Origin: Fundidesulfovibrio putealis DSM 16056
GTDB lineage: Bacteria > Desulfobacterota > Desulfovibrionia > Desulfovibrionales > Desulfovibrionaceae
NCBI RefSeq assembly: GCF_000429325.1
Contig: NZ_KE386885.1
Span: 461,958-525,957, forward strand
Direction of reading: 5' to 3'
Length of the DNA: 64,000 nt
This document shows positions 53,837-63,554 of the stretch, one piece after another. Within the stretch, counting starts at the first letter, position 1. Every line of letters begins with the position of its first letter. The notes beneath the pieces were generated by a model, which worked only from the letters and a program-made list of their open reading frames with translations, was not told where the DNA came from and searched no databases. The position numbers and the translations under genes are program-made.

Positions 53837-54652
53837 CTACGGCCAGAGTTCCATGGTCCAGGTCAGGGGGATGTAGTTCTTCGTGTCCTTGCCGAACCAC
53901 TTGTCGTAGACCTTCTTGTACTCGCCGGACTCCCACATCTCCATCAGGGAGACGTTCACGAAGTCGCGGAACTTGGAGTCGTTCTCGATCAAGCCGAAAC
54001 CGTAGGGCTCGGGAGAGATGTAGTCGCCCACGATGTCCCAGGCTTCGGGCTTCTCGTCGGAGTACTTGAGGCCCACCAGGATGGCTTCGTCGGTGGTCAC
54101 GGCCTCGACCTTGCCCTGCTTGAGGGCCAGGAAGGCCTCGGGGTAGGTCTCGAAGGAGACGATGGTGGCGGTGGGCTCAGCCTTCTTGGCGTTCTGCTCG
54201 GAGGTGGAACCCTTCACCGAGCCGATCTTCTTGCTGGCCAGGTCCTTCACGGACTTGATGGGGCCGCCCTTCTTCACCAGCAGGCGCTGTCCGGTCATGA
54301 AGTAGGTGATGGAGAAGTCGATCTGACCCTCGCGGTCCTTCTTGTGGGTCATGGTGGCGGCCACGATGTCCACTTCACCCTGGGTGAGCATGGGGATGCG
54401 GGTGGAGGAGGTGACGGCCTTCACGTCGAGCTTCACGCCCAGCTTGTCGGCCAGGAACTTCATGATGTCGATTTCGAAGCCGACGATCTGGTTGGTCTTT
54501 TCATCGACATAGCCGAAGGGGGGCTGCGAATCCTTCACGCCCGCGACCAGCGTGCCCCTCTTCTTGATGTCTTCGATTTTGCCCGCGAAGGCGGGGGATA
54601 CCAGGAAAGCCAGGACCAGGATGGCCGTAAGAGCCGTGGCAAGACGCTTCAT
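53837..54652 (-). CDS. Periplasmic amino-acid-binding protein of ABC importer
   Basis: 271 residues. Signal peptide LATALTAILVLAFLVSPAFA, cleavage after AFA. GTLVAGVKDSQPPFGYVD and IVGFEIDIMKFLADKLG are the start of SBP family 3, and VKDLASKKIGSVKGST and FLALKQGKVEAVTTDEAI are later blocks. It captures a polar amino acid, probably glutamate, glutamine or aspartate, in the periplasm. It lies 30 nt downstream of the ATPase gene and is followed by the hairpin. Exact ligand selectivity is not visible. Confidence 0.93.
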   Translation of the reverse strand: MKRLATALTAILVLAFLVSPAFAGKIEDIKKRGTLVAGVKDSQPPFGYVDEKTNQIVGFEIDIMKFLADKLGVKLDVKAVTSSTRIPMLTQGEVDIVAATMTHKKDREGQIDFSITYFMTGQRLLVKKGGPIKSVKDLASKKIGSVKGSTSEQNAKKAEPTATIVSFETYPEAFLALKQGKVEAVTTDEAILVGLKYSDEKPEAWDIVGDYISPEPYGFGLIENDSKFRDFVNVSLMEMWESGEYKKVYDKWFGKDTKNYIPLTWTMELWP

Positions 54653-54682
54653 CGAAACCTCCTCCGGTTTGAATTGATGTGT

Positions 54683-55411
54683 TTAGAGGATTTCCCTGAG
54701 GAACGCGCGGGTGCGTTCATGCTTGGGGTTCTTGAAGAATTCCTGCGGCGGCCCTTCCTCGATGATCTCTCCGCCGTCCATGAAGATGATGCGGTCGGCC
54801 ACTTCGCGCGCGAAACCCATCTCGTGGGTGACGCAGAGCATGGTCATGCCGTCGCGGGCCAGATCCTTCATGACGTTCAAGACTTCGTTGATCATTTCGG
54901 GGTCCAGGGCCGAGGTGGGCTCGTCGAAGAGCATCACCTTGGGGCGCATGGCCAGGGCGCGCGCGATGGCCACGCGCTGCTGCTGGCCGCCGGAGAGCTC
55001 CGCCGGGTACTTGTGGGCCTGGTCGTGGATGCCCACGCGCTCCAGGAGGTCCAGGGCCAGGCGGTCGGCCTCGACCTTGTCCATCTTGCGCACCTTGACC
55101 GGAGCGAGGCTGACGTTTTTCAGCACGGTGAGGTGCGGGTACAGGTTGAACTGCTGGAACACGATGCCGATTTCGGAGCGCAGCTGGTTCACGTCCATGC
55201 TGCGGTCGTGGATGTCCTTGCCGTCGAAGAGGATGGTGCCGCGCTGGTACTCCTCAAGACGGTTGACGCAACGGATGAGCGTGGACTTCCCCGAGCCGGA
55301 AGGGCCGCATATGACCAGCACCTCACCCTGTTCGACGGACTCTTCGATGCCCTTGAGGACGTGGAAATCCCCGTACCATTTGTGGACATCCTTGAACTCG
55401 ATCATGGGCAT
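54683..55411 (-). CDS. glnQ: Polar amino-acid ABC transporter ATPase
   Basis: 242 residues from the ATG at 55411, 10 nt after AGGAGG; the in-frame start at 55471 is rejected. Walker [12 protein letters not shown], signature [16 protein letters not shown], Walker [15 protein letters not shown] and the H-loop CVTHEMGFA are all intact. It energises the permease pair downstream. It is the first gene of the ATPase, binding protein, permease, permease operon, so the promoter should lie in 55412-55531. Confidence 0.94.
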   Translation of the reverse strand: MPMIEFKDVHKWYGDFHVLKGIEESVEQGEVLVICGPSGSGKSTLIRCVNRLEEYQRGTILFDGKDIHDRSMDVNQLRSEIGIVFQQFNLYPHLTVLKNVSLAPVKVRKMDKVEADRLALDLLERVGIHDQAHKYPAELSGGQQQRVAIARALAMRPKVMLFDEPTSALDPEMINEVLNVMKDLARDGMTMLCVTHEMGFAREVADRIIFMDGGEIIEEGPPQEFFKNPKHERTRAFLREIL

Positions 55412-55531
55412 CGGGCGCTTTCCTCCTGGGTGAACGTAAGACGGGCTGATTTGCAAAAACAGGCAAACCAAAGAAGCTTACCCGGTTACAGGCTCATGTC
55501 AAGGTCGATGCTCGGCAGCCTGCGTGCCGCC

Positions 55532-55948
55532 TCAGTTCCCGACCTTCATCATGGGCGAGTCGAAGGGCCTGCCGCCGTAGTTGTGGAATACCTGTCCTTC
55601 CTTCACGAAATAGATGCTCGGGTCCTCGGAGGAGTTCATGGTTTTCCCGTCGATCACGAACGGGAACCAGCCCCGGACCACTTTCCCGCGCTTGTCGTCC
55701 CAGTGGTAGAACAGCGCGTAGCGGTCGCCCTTCTTGATCAGCCAATAGTTGAACACGTGGGGGCGGTTGAAATTTCCGGGCGGAATGCGGCGCCAGTAGC
55801 CCAGGAGCGTCTCGTCCGGCGGGCTGTTGACCGTGCAGTAAACGGTCGGCTCGCCTGAGATGTCCATCCTGGTGATGGGCGAACACGCGCACAGGAGCAG
55901 TACGGCCAGCAGTGCGGACAGCATCAGCGGGGACGGCGGTCTGTTCAT
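55532..55948 (-). CDS. Small lipoprotein of unknown function
   Basis: 138 residues from the ATG at 55948 (GGAGGAATCC site). The N-terminus LMLSALLAVLLLCACSP is a signal with a lipobox ending at Cys22. The mature part is rich in aromatic residues (NYWLIKKGDRYALFYHWDD, VRGWFPFVIDG, VFHNYGGRPFD) and looks beta-rich. I recognise no family. Its start overlaps the end of the upstream gene by 4 nt, so it belongs to the MshEN-like and TPR unit. Confidence 0.75.
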   Translation of the reverse strand: MNRPPSPLMLSALLAVLLLCACSPITRMDISGEPTVYCTVNSPPDETLLGYWRRIPPGNFNRPHVFNYWLIKKGDRYALFYHWDDKRGKVVRGWFPFVIDGKTMNSSEDPSIYFVKEGQVFHNYGGRPFDSPMMKVGN

Positions 55949-56832
55949 GCGGATTCCTCCGGTTTGTCGCGGTTGGTGACCAGCGAGACGGTAAGGCCGA
56001 CGCTGGCCACGGGGCAGGCAAGTTGCAGGCGCAGGCAGCCCTCCCGGACCTCGCCCTTGCCGCCGGGGTCGGGGACGCCGGACGGACAGTCCGGCGCGGG
56101 AAGGTCGCGCGCCCTGATGCTCAGGCAGAGGTAGCGTCCGATGATCTCCAGGATGTCCAGGACCGCGGCCAGCGCCTCCTCCGGAGTGCGCCCGGATTCG
56201 CTGCTGCCGCACCTGCCTGCCGTACCCATGGCGTCGAGCATGTCGCGGCCGATGTGCAGGGTGAAGCGCATGGCGGAGCTGGAATTCAGGGGGATTTCCA
56301 GGGTGTGTTGCAGGGGCAGGGCTTCCAGCGCAAGGTCGTCCAGGTAGGCCTGGGCCTTCAGGGGGCAGTGGGCGAAGCGCAGGAATGCGCGCTCCAGGGT
56401 GTCCACCAGGGACTCCAGGGGTTCCCGGGCGCAGTGTCCCTCGAACAGCCGGGCCAGGGCGTCCTTGCGGGCGGTTTCCCGGGCGGCGTAGTCGTTCAGG
56501 CAGTCGCAGAATTGCCGGACCGTCAGGTGGCCGAGGGTCAAAAGCGCCTCGCCAAGATGCACCATGTGCACCTGCTGGCGGAACAGCAGGGCGTCCAGGG
56601 CGCTCCTGCTGACGAACCCCAGGGTCACCGCCAGCGTGCCGAAATTGAGGTCCGTCTCGCGCTGGCGTTCGAGAATTTCGTCCACCTGCGCCAAGGTGAG
56701 CAGGCCGCTCTCCATGGCCAAGTCGCCCAGGCGTCGGTTGGCCTCGGCCTGATAGGCCGCCGCCTCGTCGATCTGGGCCTGAGTGACCACGCCGCGCTCA
56801 AGCAGGTAGTGGCCGAGAAACTGAAAGCTCAT
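55945..56832 (-). CDS. MshEN/GspE-N-like and CheX-like protein
   Basis: 295 residues. The first 110 or so residues contain two repeats resembling GspE/MshE N-terminal domains (FLGHYLLERGVVTQAQIDEA, RLGDLAMESGLLTLAQVDEI), which in some proteins bind cyclic di-GMP. The C-terminal part may be a CheX-like domain (SSAMRFTLHIG, EEALAAVLDILEIIGRYLCL). Both assignments are tentative. It overlaps the lipoprotein gene and the TPR gene by 4 nt each, so a coupled three-gene unit is clear. A signalling role is possible. Confidence 0.6.
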   Translation of the reverse strand: MSFQFLGHYLLERGVVTQAQIDEAAAYQAEANRRLGDLAMESGLLTLAQVDEILERQRETDLNFGTLAVTLGFVSRSALDALLFRQQVHMVHLGEALLTLGHLTVRQFCDCLNDYAARETARKDALARLFEGHCAREPLESLVDTLERAFLRFAHCPLKAQAYLDDLALEALPLQHTLEIPLNSSSAMRFTLHIGRDMLDAMGTAGRCGSSESGRTPEEALAAVLDILEIIGRYLCLSIRARDLPAPDCPSGVPDPGGKGEVREGCLRLQLACPVASVGLTVSLVTNRDKPEESA

Positions 56833-57650
56833 GGCTTCTCCGGTGAGACGCCTTCGGAGCTGGCGCTGCCTTGCGGGAGCTCCGTGTCGTCGATGATGGT
56901 CGTGGTGAGCATTTCGGTTATACGGCGCCGGAACTCAAGGGCTTCCTTGAAATTCTGCCTGATGGTCAGGGCCTTGTCCAGAAAGCGCAGGGCCGCGCGC
57001 AGCTTTCCCTTCTCGAAAAGAGCGCGCGCAAGGTTGTAGAGCAGGTGTTCGTCGTCGGGACTCAGGCGCAGGGCCTTGCCGTAGTGTCCCAGGGCCTGGG
57101 GATACATGCCGTTCTTGCGCAGCTTGATGCCGAATTCGTTGAACAGGTGCTTGTATTCAGGATCTGTCACGCCCTCCACGCGGGAGAGCTTGCGGAACAC
57201 GATGTCGGCGTTGTCCGGATCGCCCCGGTCCAGGTAGGTCAGCCCCAGGCCGAAGGAGGCCCGGATGTGGCCCTCGTCCAGGCGCAGGGCGTTCTTGAAT
57301 TCGAACTCGGCGGTGAAGAGCTGGCCTTCCTTGCGGCAGCGCTCAGCCGAGTCCACGGCCTGCTCCAGGGCGGCCAGGGCGGGCAGCACCCTGTCCAGGT
57401 AGATGTGCGGGGCAGGGACGAACTTTTTCAGCAACTCATCGCGCGTGACCATGCGCTTGTCGCCCTGGGGGATGAACCCGGAGCTCAGGCTGCGGCAGGC
57501 CATCATGCCGTCGGCGGCCTCTTCGGCGTAGACGTAGACAGTCTGCTTGACCCGGCGTTTGGTGGCTCCGAAGCCGACCGAGGTGACCGTCTCGGTGGCG
57601 AAGACCCCGCGTACGGCTTGGCTCGCGGTGCTGGCTGTTTCGGTGGGCAT
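56829..57650 (-). CDS. TPR-repeat protein
   Basis: 273 residues from the ATG at 57650, with no strong ribosome site; the longer reading from 57704 adds 18 residues. The N-terminal 80 residues (AVRGVFATETVTSVGFG, KQTVYVYAEE) have a beta-strand look seen in other Desulfovibrio-type TPR proteins. Residues 90-250 hold TPR-like helices: AEFEFKNALRLDEGHIRASF, GMYPQALGHYGKALRLSPDD and KGKLRAALRFLDKALTIRQN. It is probably a scaffold. It is the first gene of the coupled unit and diverges from the ABC export operon. Confidence 0.75.
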   Translation of the reverse strand: MPTETASTASQAVRGVFATETVTSVGFGATKRRVKQTVYVYAEEAADGMMACRSLSSGFIPQGDKRMVTRDELLKKFVPAPHIYLDRVLPALAALEQAVDSAERCRKEGQLFTAEFEFKNALRLDEGHIRASFGLGLTYLDRGDPDNADIVFRKLSRVEGVTDPEYKHLFNEFGIKLRKNGMYPQALGHYGKALRLSPDDEHLLYNLARALFEKGKLRAALRFLDKALTIRQNFKEALEFRRRITEMLTTTIIDDTELPQGSASSEGVSPEKP

Positions 57651-57757
57651 GATTATGGCCGATTTTTTAAGCCAACGCCTGCGTCTTGTCCAGGGCAACG
57701 GCATGACGGAATTTGCTGATGACCAGTGATGCGGCCTGGGCTATGGTTCGCCTCGCT

Positions 57758-58972
57758 ATGAAACAAGATCTCGAAAAGTTGCGTATTGACCGGTCCGGAC
57801 AGGCCGCGCCGGGCGGCCCGGGCGTCCGGAAAAGGTCGCGAAAATGGCTGTGGCTCGCTCTTGTCGTCGTCGTTCTTGCCGGAGCTTTCCTGCTGATGCC
57901 CCGCAAGCACGAAGTGGAGACTTCCCCGGCGGTGATGGTCCATCCCACGCGCGCGCTGACCCTGGTGAACGCCACGGGCTACGCCGTGGCCGACCGCAAG
58001 GCCGCGCTTGCCTCCAAGGTCACCAGCAGGCTGGTGTGGCTTGGCGTGGAGGAGGGCAGCCGCGTCAAGCAGGGTGACGTGCTGGCGCGCCTGGAGAGCG
58101 ACGACGTGAGCGCCTCGCTCAAGCAGGCCGAGGCCGACCTGGCGGCCGCGCGCTTCCGCGTGGACCAGGACAACGCCGAGCTGGTTGACGCCAAGCTGAA
58201 CCACGACCGCTTCGCCCAGTTGGAAAAGCGCGCCGTGGTGGCCCGCTCCGAGTACGACCAGGCCGTGGCCCGCTACCGCAAGGCCCAGGCCGCCCACGAG
58301 AACTCCCTCCGGGCGCTGGAGGCGCACAAGGCCGGGTTGGAACTGGCCCGCGCCAACAAGGAATACACCGTGCTGCGCGCCCCGTTCGACGCGGTGGTGC
58401 TCACCAAGAGCGCGGACGTGGGCGACATCGTGACCCCCATCGGGGCCAGCAGCACGGCCAAGGCCTCGGTGGTGACCATCGCGGACCTGGGGTCCTTGCA
58501 GATCGAAGCCGACGTGTCCGAATCCAACCTGGCGAAAATCCGCCAGGGCCAGCCCGTGGAAATCATGCTGGACGCCTACGGCGAGGAGCGTTTCCCCGGC
58601 TACGTGCACATGATCGTGCCCACGGCAGACAAGACCAAGGCCACGGTGATGGTCAAGGTGCGCTTTGACAAGCTGGACCCGCGCGTCCTGCCCCAGATGA
58701 GCGCCAAGGTGGCCTTTCTGGATCGTGCGCCCACGCCCGAAGAGCGCGCCCCCAGGCTGTCCGTGCCTGTAAAGGCCGTAGTCGAGCGAAACGGCGGCAA
58801 AGCCGTGTTCCTGGTGGACGCAGGCGTGGCCCGGCTGACCCCGGTGAAGGCCGGGCAGACGCTTGGGGATATGTTGGAGATTGTGGAAGGGTTGAAGTCT
58901 GGCGACCGCGTGGTGGTTTCACCGCCGGATTCCCTCAAAGACGGCGGAGCCGTATCGGCGGCGGGCAAGTGA
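57758..58972 (+). CDS. MacA/HlyD-type periplasmic adaptor of an ABC exporter
   Basis: 404 residues. A basic N-terminus (KRSRKWLW) and one span ([15 protein letters not shown]) anchor it in the inner membrane. [21 protein letters not shown] is the lipoyl-like half, followed by a coiled-coil hairpin rich in Ala and Glu ([20 protein letters not shown]), then [21 protein letters not shown]. It should bridge the ABC transporter to an outer-membrane channel. The ATPase gene overlaps by 4 nt. The outer channel is not present nearby. Confidence 0.9.
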   Translation: MKQDLEKLRIDRSGQAAPGGPGVRKRSRKWLWLALVVVVLAGAFLLMPRKHEVETSPAVMVHPTRALTLVNATGYAVADRKAALASKVTSRLVWLGVEEGSRVKQGDVLARLESDDVSASLKQAEADLAAARFRVDQDNAELVDAKLNHDRFAQLEKRAVVARSEYDQAVARYRKAQAAHENSLRALEAHKAGLELARANKEYTVLRAPFDAVVLTKSADVGDIVTPIGASSTAKASVVTIADLGSLQIEADVSESNLAKIRQGQPVEIMLDAYGEERFPGYVHMIVPTADKTKATVMVKVRFDKLDPRVLPQMSAKVAFLDRAPTPEERAPRLSVPVKAVVERNGGKAVFLVDAGVARLTPVKAGQTLGDMLEIVEGLKSGDRVVVSPPDSLKDGGAVSAAGK

Positions 58973-59673
58973 CCACCCCGGAAACGCTGATCGAGATTCG
59001 CGGGCTGGCCAAGTCCTACCAGCGCGGCGGGCAGGTCATCCCGGTGCTGACGGACATCTCCTTCGACATCGCGCGCGGGGAGTTCCTGGCCCTCATGGGG
59101 CCGTCCGGGTCGGGCAAGTCCACGCTGCTGAACTGCCTGGCGGGCATCGACCGTGCCGACGCCGGGCAGATCGTGGTGAATGGGCAGGACATCACCCAAC
59201 TGGACGAGACCGAGCTTGCCGAGTGGCGCAGCCGAAGCGTGGGGTTCATCTTCCAGTTCTACAACCTGATCCCGGTGCTCACCGCCTTGGAGAACGTGGA
59301 GCTGCCGCTGCTGCTCACGGATCTTTCGCGCCGGGAGCGCCGCGAACACGCCGAGTCCGCCCTGGCCGCCGTGGGCCTGGACGACCGCATGGACCACTAC
59401 CCGGCCCAGCTCTCCGGCGGGCAGCAGCAGCGCGTGGCCATCGCCCGGGCCATCGTCACCGACCCGGACATCCTGGTGGCCGACGAACCCACCGGCGACC
59501 TGGACCGCGTCAGCGCCGAGGACATCCTGAACCTGCTGGACCGCCTGAGCGCGGAGCTTGGCAAGACCATCATCATGGTCACCCACGACCCGCGCGCCGC
59601 GCAGCAGGCCCACGTTCTGCGCCATCTGGACAAGGGGGAGCTTTCCCGTGTTGCTGATCCGGCTGGCCGTTAG
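58969..59673 (+). CDS. MacB/LolD-type ABC transporter ATPase
   Basis: 234 residues, GTG start. Walker [12 protein letters not shown], signature [15 protein letters not shown], Walker [13 protein letters not shown] and H-loop MVTHDPRAA are intact. [20 protein letters not shown] is typical of the LolD/MacB branch. It powers efflux or lipoprotein/peptide extraction through the two FtsX-like permeases encoded next. It overlaps the adaptor by 4 nt and the first permease by 26 nt. Confidence 0.92.
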   Translation: MTTPETLIEIRGLAKSYQRGGQVIPVLTDISFDIARGEFLALMGPSGSGKSTLLNCLAGIDRADAGQIVVNGQDITQLDETELAEWRSRSVGFIFQFYNLIPVLTALENVELPLLLTDLSRRERREHAESALAAVGLDDRMDHYPAQLSGGQQQRVAIARAIVTDPDILVADEPTGDLDRVSAEDILNLLDRLSAELGKTIIMVTHDPRAAQQAHVLRHLDKGELSRVADPAGR

Positions 59674-60808
59674 GAACGCCTTCCGGCACCGGCTGCGCTC
59701 GTTTCTGACCATCCTGGGCGTCATGGTGGCCATCCTGGCCTTCGGGCTTTTGCGCACGGTTATCGACGCATGGTACGCCGGTGTGGAGGCCAGCTCCGCC
59801 AACCGGCTGGTGACGCGCAGCTCCGTGTCGCTCATGTTCTCGCTGCCCATGGCCTACAAGGACAAGATCCGCGCCGTGCCGGGCGTCACCCAGGTGTGCC
59901 AGGGCAACTGGTTCGGCGGCATCTACATCGACGAGAAGAACTTCTTCGCCAACTTCGCCTACGAGCCGCAGACCCTGCTGGATCTCTACCCGGAATACGT
60001 CATCGACGACCCCGCGCAGCGCTCGGACTTCCTGCGCGACCGCAAGGGGTGTCTTGTGGGGGTGAAGCTGGCCAAGCGCTTCGGCTGGAAGGTCGGCGAC
60101 AACATCACCCTTCGCGGCACGATTTTCCCTGGCGACTGGGTGATGACAGTGCGGGCCATCTACCGGGGGGCGCGCTCCGGCACGGACGAGAGCCAGCTCT
60201 TCTTCCACTGGGCCTACCTGGACGAGACCATGCGCGTGAACTACCCCTCGCGCGCCGGGCAGGTGGGCTTCTACATGGTGGGCATAAACGATCCGAACAA
60301 GGCCGCCGAGATATCGCGCGCAGTGGACGCCCAGTTCGCCAACTCCCTGGCCGAGACCCTCACCGAAACAGAAAAGGCATTCCAGATGAGCTTCGTGTCC
60401 ATGTCCGAGGCCATAATCCTGGCCATCCGGCTGGTGAGCTTCGTGGTGGTGCTGATCATCCTGGCGGTGTCGGCCAACACCATGGCCATGTCCGCCAGGG
60501 AGCGAACCGGGGAGTATGCGGTGCTGAAAACCCTGGGCTTCAGCGCCCGGACAGTGGCGCTGCTCATCGCGAGCGAGGCCCTGGTGATAAGCCTGACCGG
60601 CGCGGGCCTGGGACTTCTGCTCATCCTGCCCTGCGCCGAGGCCTTCGGCACCCTCATGACCGATTTCTTTCCGGTGTTCGCGGTCTCTCGCGAGACGATC
60701 ATCTATGGCGTGGTGGCGGGGGTTGCCGTGGGCATCCTGTCGGGAATCTATCCGGCCATGTACGCAGCCAGGGTGCGCATCGCCGTGGCTCTGCGAAAGG
60801 TAGGCTGA
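59648..60808 (+). CDS. FtsX/MacB-type ABC permease 1
   Basis: 386 residues from a GTG at 59648 (GGGGGAGC upstream); the start at 59558 would lie in a different context inside the ATPase gene. [22 protein letters not shown] is the first span, followed by a MacB_PCD-like periplasmic domain with Asp/Arg-rich loops. Three C-terminal spans come next, including the FtsX block [19 protein letters not shown]. It pairs with permease 2 as two different subunits. Confidence 0.9.
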   Translation: MLLIRLAVRNAFRHRLRSFLTILGVMVAILAFGLLRTVIDAWYAGVEASSANRLVTRSSVSLMFSLPMAYKDKIRAVPGVTQVCQGNWFGGIYIDEKNFFANFAYEPQTLLDLYPEYVIDDPAQRSDFLRDRKGCLVGVKLAKRFGWKVGDNITLRGTIFPGDWVMTVRAIYRGARSGTDESQLFFHWAYLDETMRVNYPSRAGQVGFYMVGINDPNKAAEISRAVDAQFANSLAETLTETEKAFQMSFVSMSEAIILAIRLVSFVVVLIILAVSANTMAMSARERTGEYAVLKTLGFSARTVALLIASEALVISLTGAGLGLLLILPCAEAFGTLMTDFFPVFAVSRETIIYGVVAGVAVGILSGIYPAMYAARVRIAVALRKVG

Positions 60809-60812
60809 ACCC

Positions 60813-61979
60813 GTGGCCATCCCGCTCAGTTATTCCTGGCGCAACCTGCTCACCCGCAGAGCTACCACCATCCTGACCGCCGGGGGCATGGCCCTGGTTG
60901 TGTTCGTGTTCACGGCCACGCTCATGCTGGCCGAGGGGCTGCGCCAGACGCTTGTTTCCACGGGCAGCCCGGACAACGTGGTGGTGATGCGCAAGAGCTC
61001 CGAGACCGAGGTGCAGTCCACCCTGGAGCGCCAGGTGGCCCAGGTGGCCGCCACCCAGCCCCAGGTGGCCGTGGACGTGCAGGGGCGTCTTCTGGCCGCG
61101 CGCGAGCTGGTGATACTCATCTCGCTGGCCAAGCGCAGCAGCGGGGCCGCCTCCAACGTGGTCATCCGGGGGATCGGCCCGGCGTCGCTTGAGCTTCGGC
61201 CCCAAGTGAAGCTTGTGGCCGGGCGCATGCCCGAGCCAGGCTCCACCGAGATCATGGTGGGCCAAAGCGTGCTCTCCAAGTTCGCTGGCGTGGCCCTGGG
61301 CCAGACACTCACTTTCGGGCAGCGCGAGTGGGCCGTGGTGGGCGTGTTCGATGCGGGCAACACGGGCTTTGCGTCAGAGATCTGGGGCGACGCGGACCAG
61401 CTCATGCAGGCGTTCCGCCGCCAGAGCTATTCGGTGGTGGTGGCCAAGCTCAAGAGCTACGATGATTTCGACGCATACAGAGCTGACATCGAGTCCGACC
61501 CCAGGCTCCAGGCCGAGGTGAAGCGCGAGCGCCAGTACTACGAGGACCAGTCCAAGGCCCTGTCGCGCTTTTTGCGGGTGCTGGGCATATCGCTGACAGC
61601 CATCTTCTCCATCGGGGCCATGCTCGGGGCCATGATCACCATGTATTCGGCGGTGGCCACGCGCATCGGCGAGATAGGCACAATGCGGGCGCTGGGGTTC
61701 AAGCGCCGGGCCATCCTGGCGGCGTTTCTCGCGGAATCCTTGCTGCTGGGCTTTCTGGGCGGCGCGACCGGGCTCTTTTTCTCGGCTTTCCTGTCCTTCA
61801 TGAGCTTCTCCACCACCAACTTCCAGACCTTCGCGGAGCTGGCCTTCAAGTTCACGCTCACCGGCGAGATCGCCATGTGGGCCATGGGCTTCGCGCTGTT
61901 CATGGGTGTGAGTGGCGGGCTCCTGCCCGCGCTTCGGGCGTCTCGCCTGAACATCGTGGAGGCGCTGCGCTCAGGGTGA
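60813..61979 (+). CDS. FtsX/MacB-type ABC permease 2
   Basis: 388 residues, GTG start 4 nt after permease 1. YSWRNLLTRRATTILTAGGMALVVFVFT (first span, in parts), a periplasmic domain and GEIGTMRALGFKRRAILAAFL are the FtsX blocks. Two non-identical permeases and a separate ATPase replace the fused MacB. The operon ends here and is followed by a strong hairpin. Confidence 0.9.
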   Translation: MAIPLSYSWRNLLTRRATTILTAGGMALVVFVFTATLMLAEGLRQTLVSTGSPDNVVVMRKSSETEVQSTLERQVAQVAATQPQVAVDVQGRLLAARELVILISLAKRSSGAASNVVIRGIGPASLELRPQVKLVAGRMPEPGSTEIMVGQSVLSKFAGVALGQTLTFGQREWAVVGVFDAGNTGFASEIWGDADQLMQAFRRQSYSVVVAKLKSYDDFDAYRADIESDPRLQAEVKRERQYYEDQSKALSRFLRVLGISLTAIFSIGAMLGAMITMYSAVATRIGEIGTMRALGFKRRAILAAFLAESLLLGFLGGATGLFFSAFLSFMSFSTTNFQTFAELAFKFTLTGEIAMWAMGFALFMGVSGGLLPALRASRLNIVEALRSG

Positions 61980-62000
61980 GATTTGCGTCAATAATGCGAA

Positions 62001-62031
62001 AGGCCCCGGACGGCCGATCCGTCCGGGGCCT
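62001..62031 (+). terminator. Strong hairpin after ABC export operon
   Basis: Perfect 13-bp stem (62001-62013 with 62019-62031) and a 5-nt loop, 21 nt after the permease stop. No T-run follows, but the stem is very stable. It should terminate or protect the exporter mRNA. Confidence 0.8.
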
Positions 62032-62146
62032 GCGCGTGGAGACTCCGGCAGCGCATGTGGGCGGCGTTTGCCGGAGTGGGCAGGAGGGCGTTCCCGGGCC
62101 TGGCCAGCCGGCCGCACGGGCTGTCGTCGTGCGGCTTGGGCTGTGT

Positions 62147-62236
62147 GGCGGCCGCGAGATTTCTCGTGAGTGCGGCCGCCGCCCTGGCGCTCCTGCCCTG
62201 CCGGGCTGAAGGGGTGGTGGGGGTCCCCTTCAGCCC
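62147..62236. terminator. Two further hairpins between convergent genes
   Basis: A 9-bp stem GGCGGCCGC/GCGGCCGCC (62147-62155 and 62172-62180) and a 12-bp stem (62203-62214 and 62225-62236). They lie between the exporter (+) and the gene at 62264 (-). The second is 28 nt past the end of that gene and would serve as its terminator. Confidence 0.6.
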
Positions 62237-62263
62237 TTCTCAGGGGGGTGGCGGGGCAGGGGA

Positions 62264-63289
62264 TCAGGCTGCGCTTCTCTTCTCCCAGTCGCGCAGGGCA
62301 AGCTTGAGCGCTCCCACCGTGAAGGTGTCACAGTCGAGCTTCCTGATGACCCTCTTCAGCAGCGGGTGCAGGTCCTCGTTGGTCAGGGTGTAGCAGTCGT
62401 ACACGGTCATGCCCGGAAGCATCGAGGCCAGGGCGGTCAGGCACTGCTTGCTGTAGTCGCATCCGGCGGCCCATCCGCCAGCCTGGACCACCACGTCATC
62501 CTCGATGCGCAGATCCACCCGGATGGAATTCTTGCAGGTGGTGCAGCCGTGCATGCCTGTGGCGTTGGGGTTGTCCACCCCGATGACCAGCTCGGCCAGG
62601 CCGTTGTCGCAGGGGGGCGCTGGCTGCAAATCCTCGATGATGGCGGCGGGCTCCGCCTTGGGCGACGCCTGGGCCGTGACTTCGGGCGCGGCTGCCTTCT
62701 TTGGCGCGCGCGGCTTGGGAGCCGTGGGCGCGGGAGGTTCTATGCCCAGTTCGCGGCGCACCTCGTCCAGGTCGATGACCCTGGGGTCCACAAGGCTGAA
62801 GCCGCAGCTGCCGCCCCAGTCCTGCTCGTCCGCGAAATCGCCCGCGTAGCGCACGTCGTCCAGGATCAGGAAGTCCTCTTCGCCCAGGATGCGGTCCCAG
62901 CGGTGCACGAAGAAGTCGAACTTTGCGGGGTCGTATTCGGTGATGTTGCTCCAGGTCCAGGTCATGTTGCAGTATTCGTCGTCATAGCCGAGCAGCGCCA
63001 GATAGCGGGCCTTGCTTTCCAGGTAGTGGCGGCGGCGCAGCAGAACTGCGGACTGTGGTATGGCAGCGGAGTCGAAGGGGAGGTTTTCGCCCCCCAGGTT
63101 CACCCGCACGGAACATTCGTCGTCGAACTTCATGCCGCAGGTGCTGGTGTTGCCGTTGCGCCACCAGTGGATGTACTTCTTGGTGTAGAACTTGCGCCCC
63201 AGGTTCTGGATGCGCTCGACGGTCTTGGATGACACGGGATGCAGCGACAGATCGCAACGACGTCCCGAGATGGTGAGTGTAAGTGTCAT
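62264..63289 (-). CDS. Protein with NifU/IscU-like C-terminal domain
   Basis: 341 residues. The N-terminal 170 residues (KKYIHWWRNGNTSTCGMKFDDE, GYDDEYCNMTWTW, DWGGSCGFSLVDP) have scattered Cys and many aromatics and are not recognised. A Pro/Ala-rich linker follows (about 185-225). The last 110 residues have MHGCTTCKNSIRVDLRIEDD, GGWAAGCDYSKQCLTALASMLPG. The DLRIEDD ... GC ... S pattern resembles the NifU_N/IscU scaffold fold, with extra Cys. It may carry a metal cluster, but no catalytic role can be inferred. Confidence 0.6.
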   Translation of the reverse strand: MTLTLTISGRRCDLSLHPVSSKTVERIQNLGRKFYTKKYIHWWRNGNTSTCGMKFDDECSVRVNLGGENLPFDSAAIPQSAVLLRRRHYLESKARYLALLGYDDEYCNMTWTWSNITEYDPAKFDFFVHRWDRILGEEDFLILDDVRYAGDFADEQDWGGSCGFSLVDPRVIDLDEVRRELGIEPPAPTAPKPRAPKKAAAPEVTAQASPKAEPAAIIEDLQPAPPCDNGLAELVIGVDNPNATGMHGCTTCKNSIRVDLRIEDDVVVQAGGWAAGCDYSKQCLTALASMLPGMTVYDCYTLTNEDLHPLLKRVIRKLDCDTFTVGALKLALRDWEKRSAA

Positions 63290-63554
63290 GTCCCTTCCTC
63301 CTCGCGTTATATATGGAGAGCGCCCGGCTCTCCCTGTTGGGGTTCAGGGGCTGCCCATGCCCCGCTTGTGAAAAAAAGAGCACAAAGTGGGCCAACTCGA
63401 AATCCCTTTAAAAACAGCAATTTGAAAGTTCTCCGTGTTTTTCCTCCTAACGGCAGGACGAAATACTCGTCCGTATTGGATTGACCGCATAAGGCTTGGG
63501 AGGCACAGTGGAGCCGTGCTGCGCGAGGCCCGGGGGGGCCTTGAAAGGGGCGGT

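Noticed and set aside
53729-55858. 709-codon open frame on the + strand opposite the amino-acid ABC genes
   Set aside because: The complementary - strand carries clear SBP and ATPase motifs. This frame is a low-complexity Val/His/Gly-rich mirror reading.
61980-62263. Riboswitch or small RNA gene in the hairpin-rich spacer
   Set aside because: The three stems are simple inverted repeats between convergent genes and are better explained as terminators.
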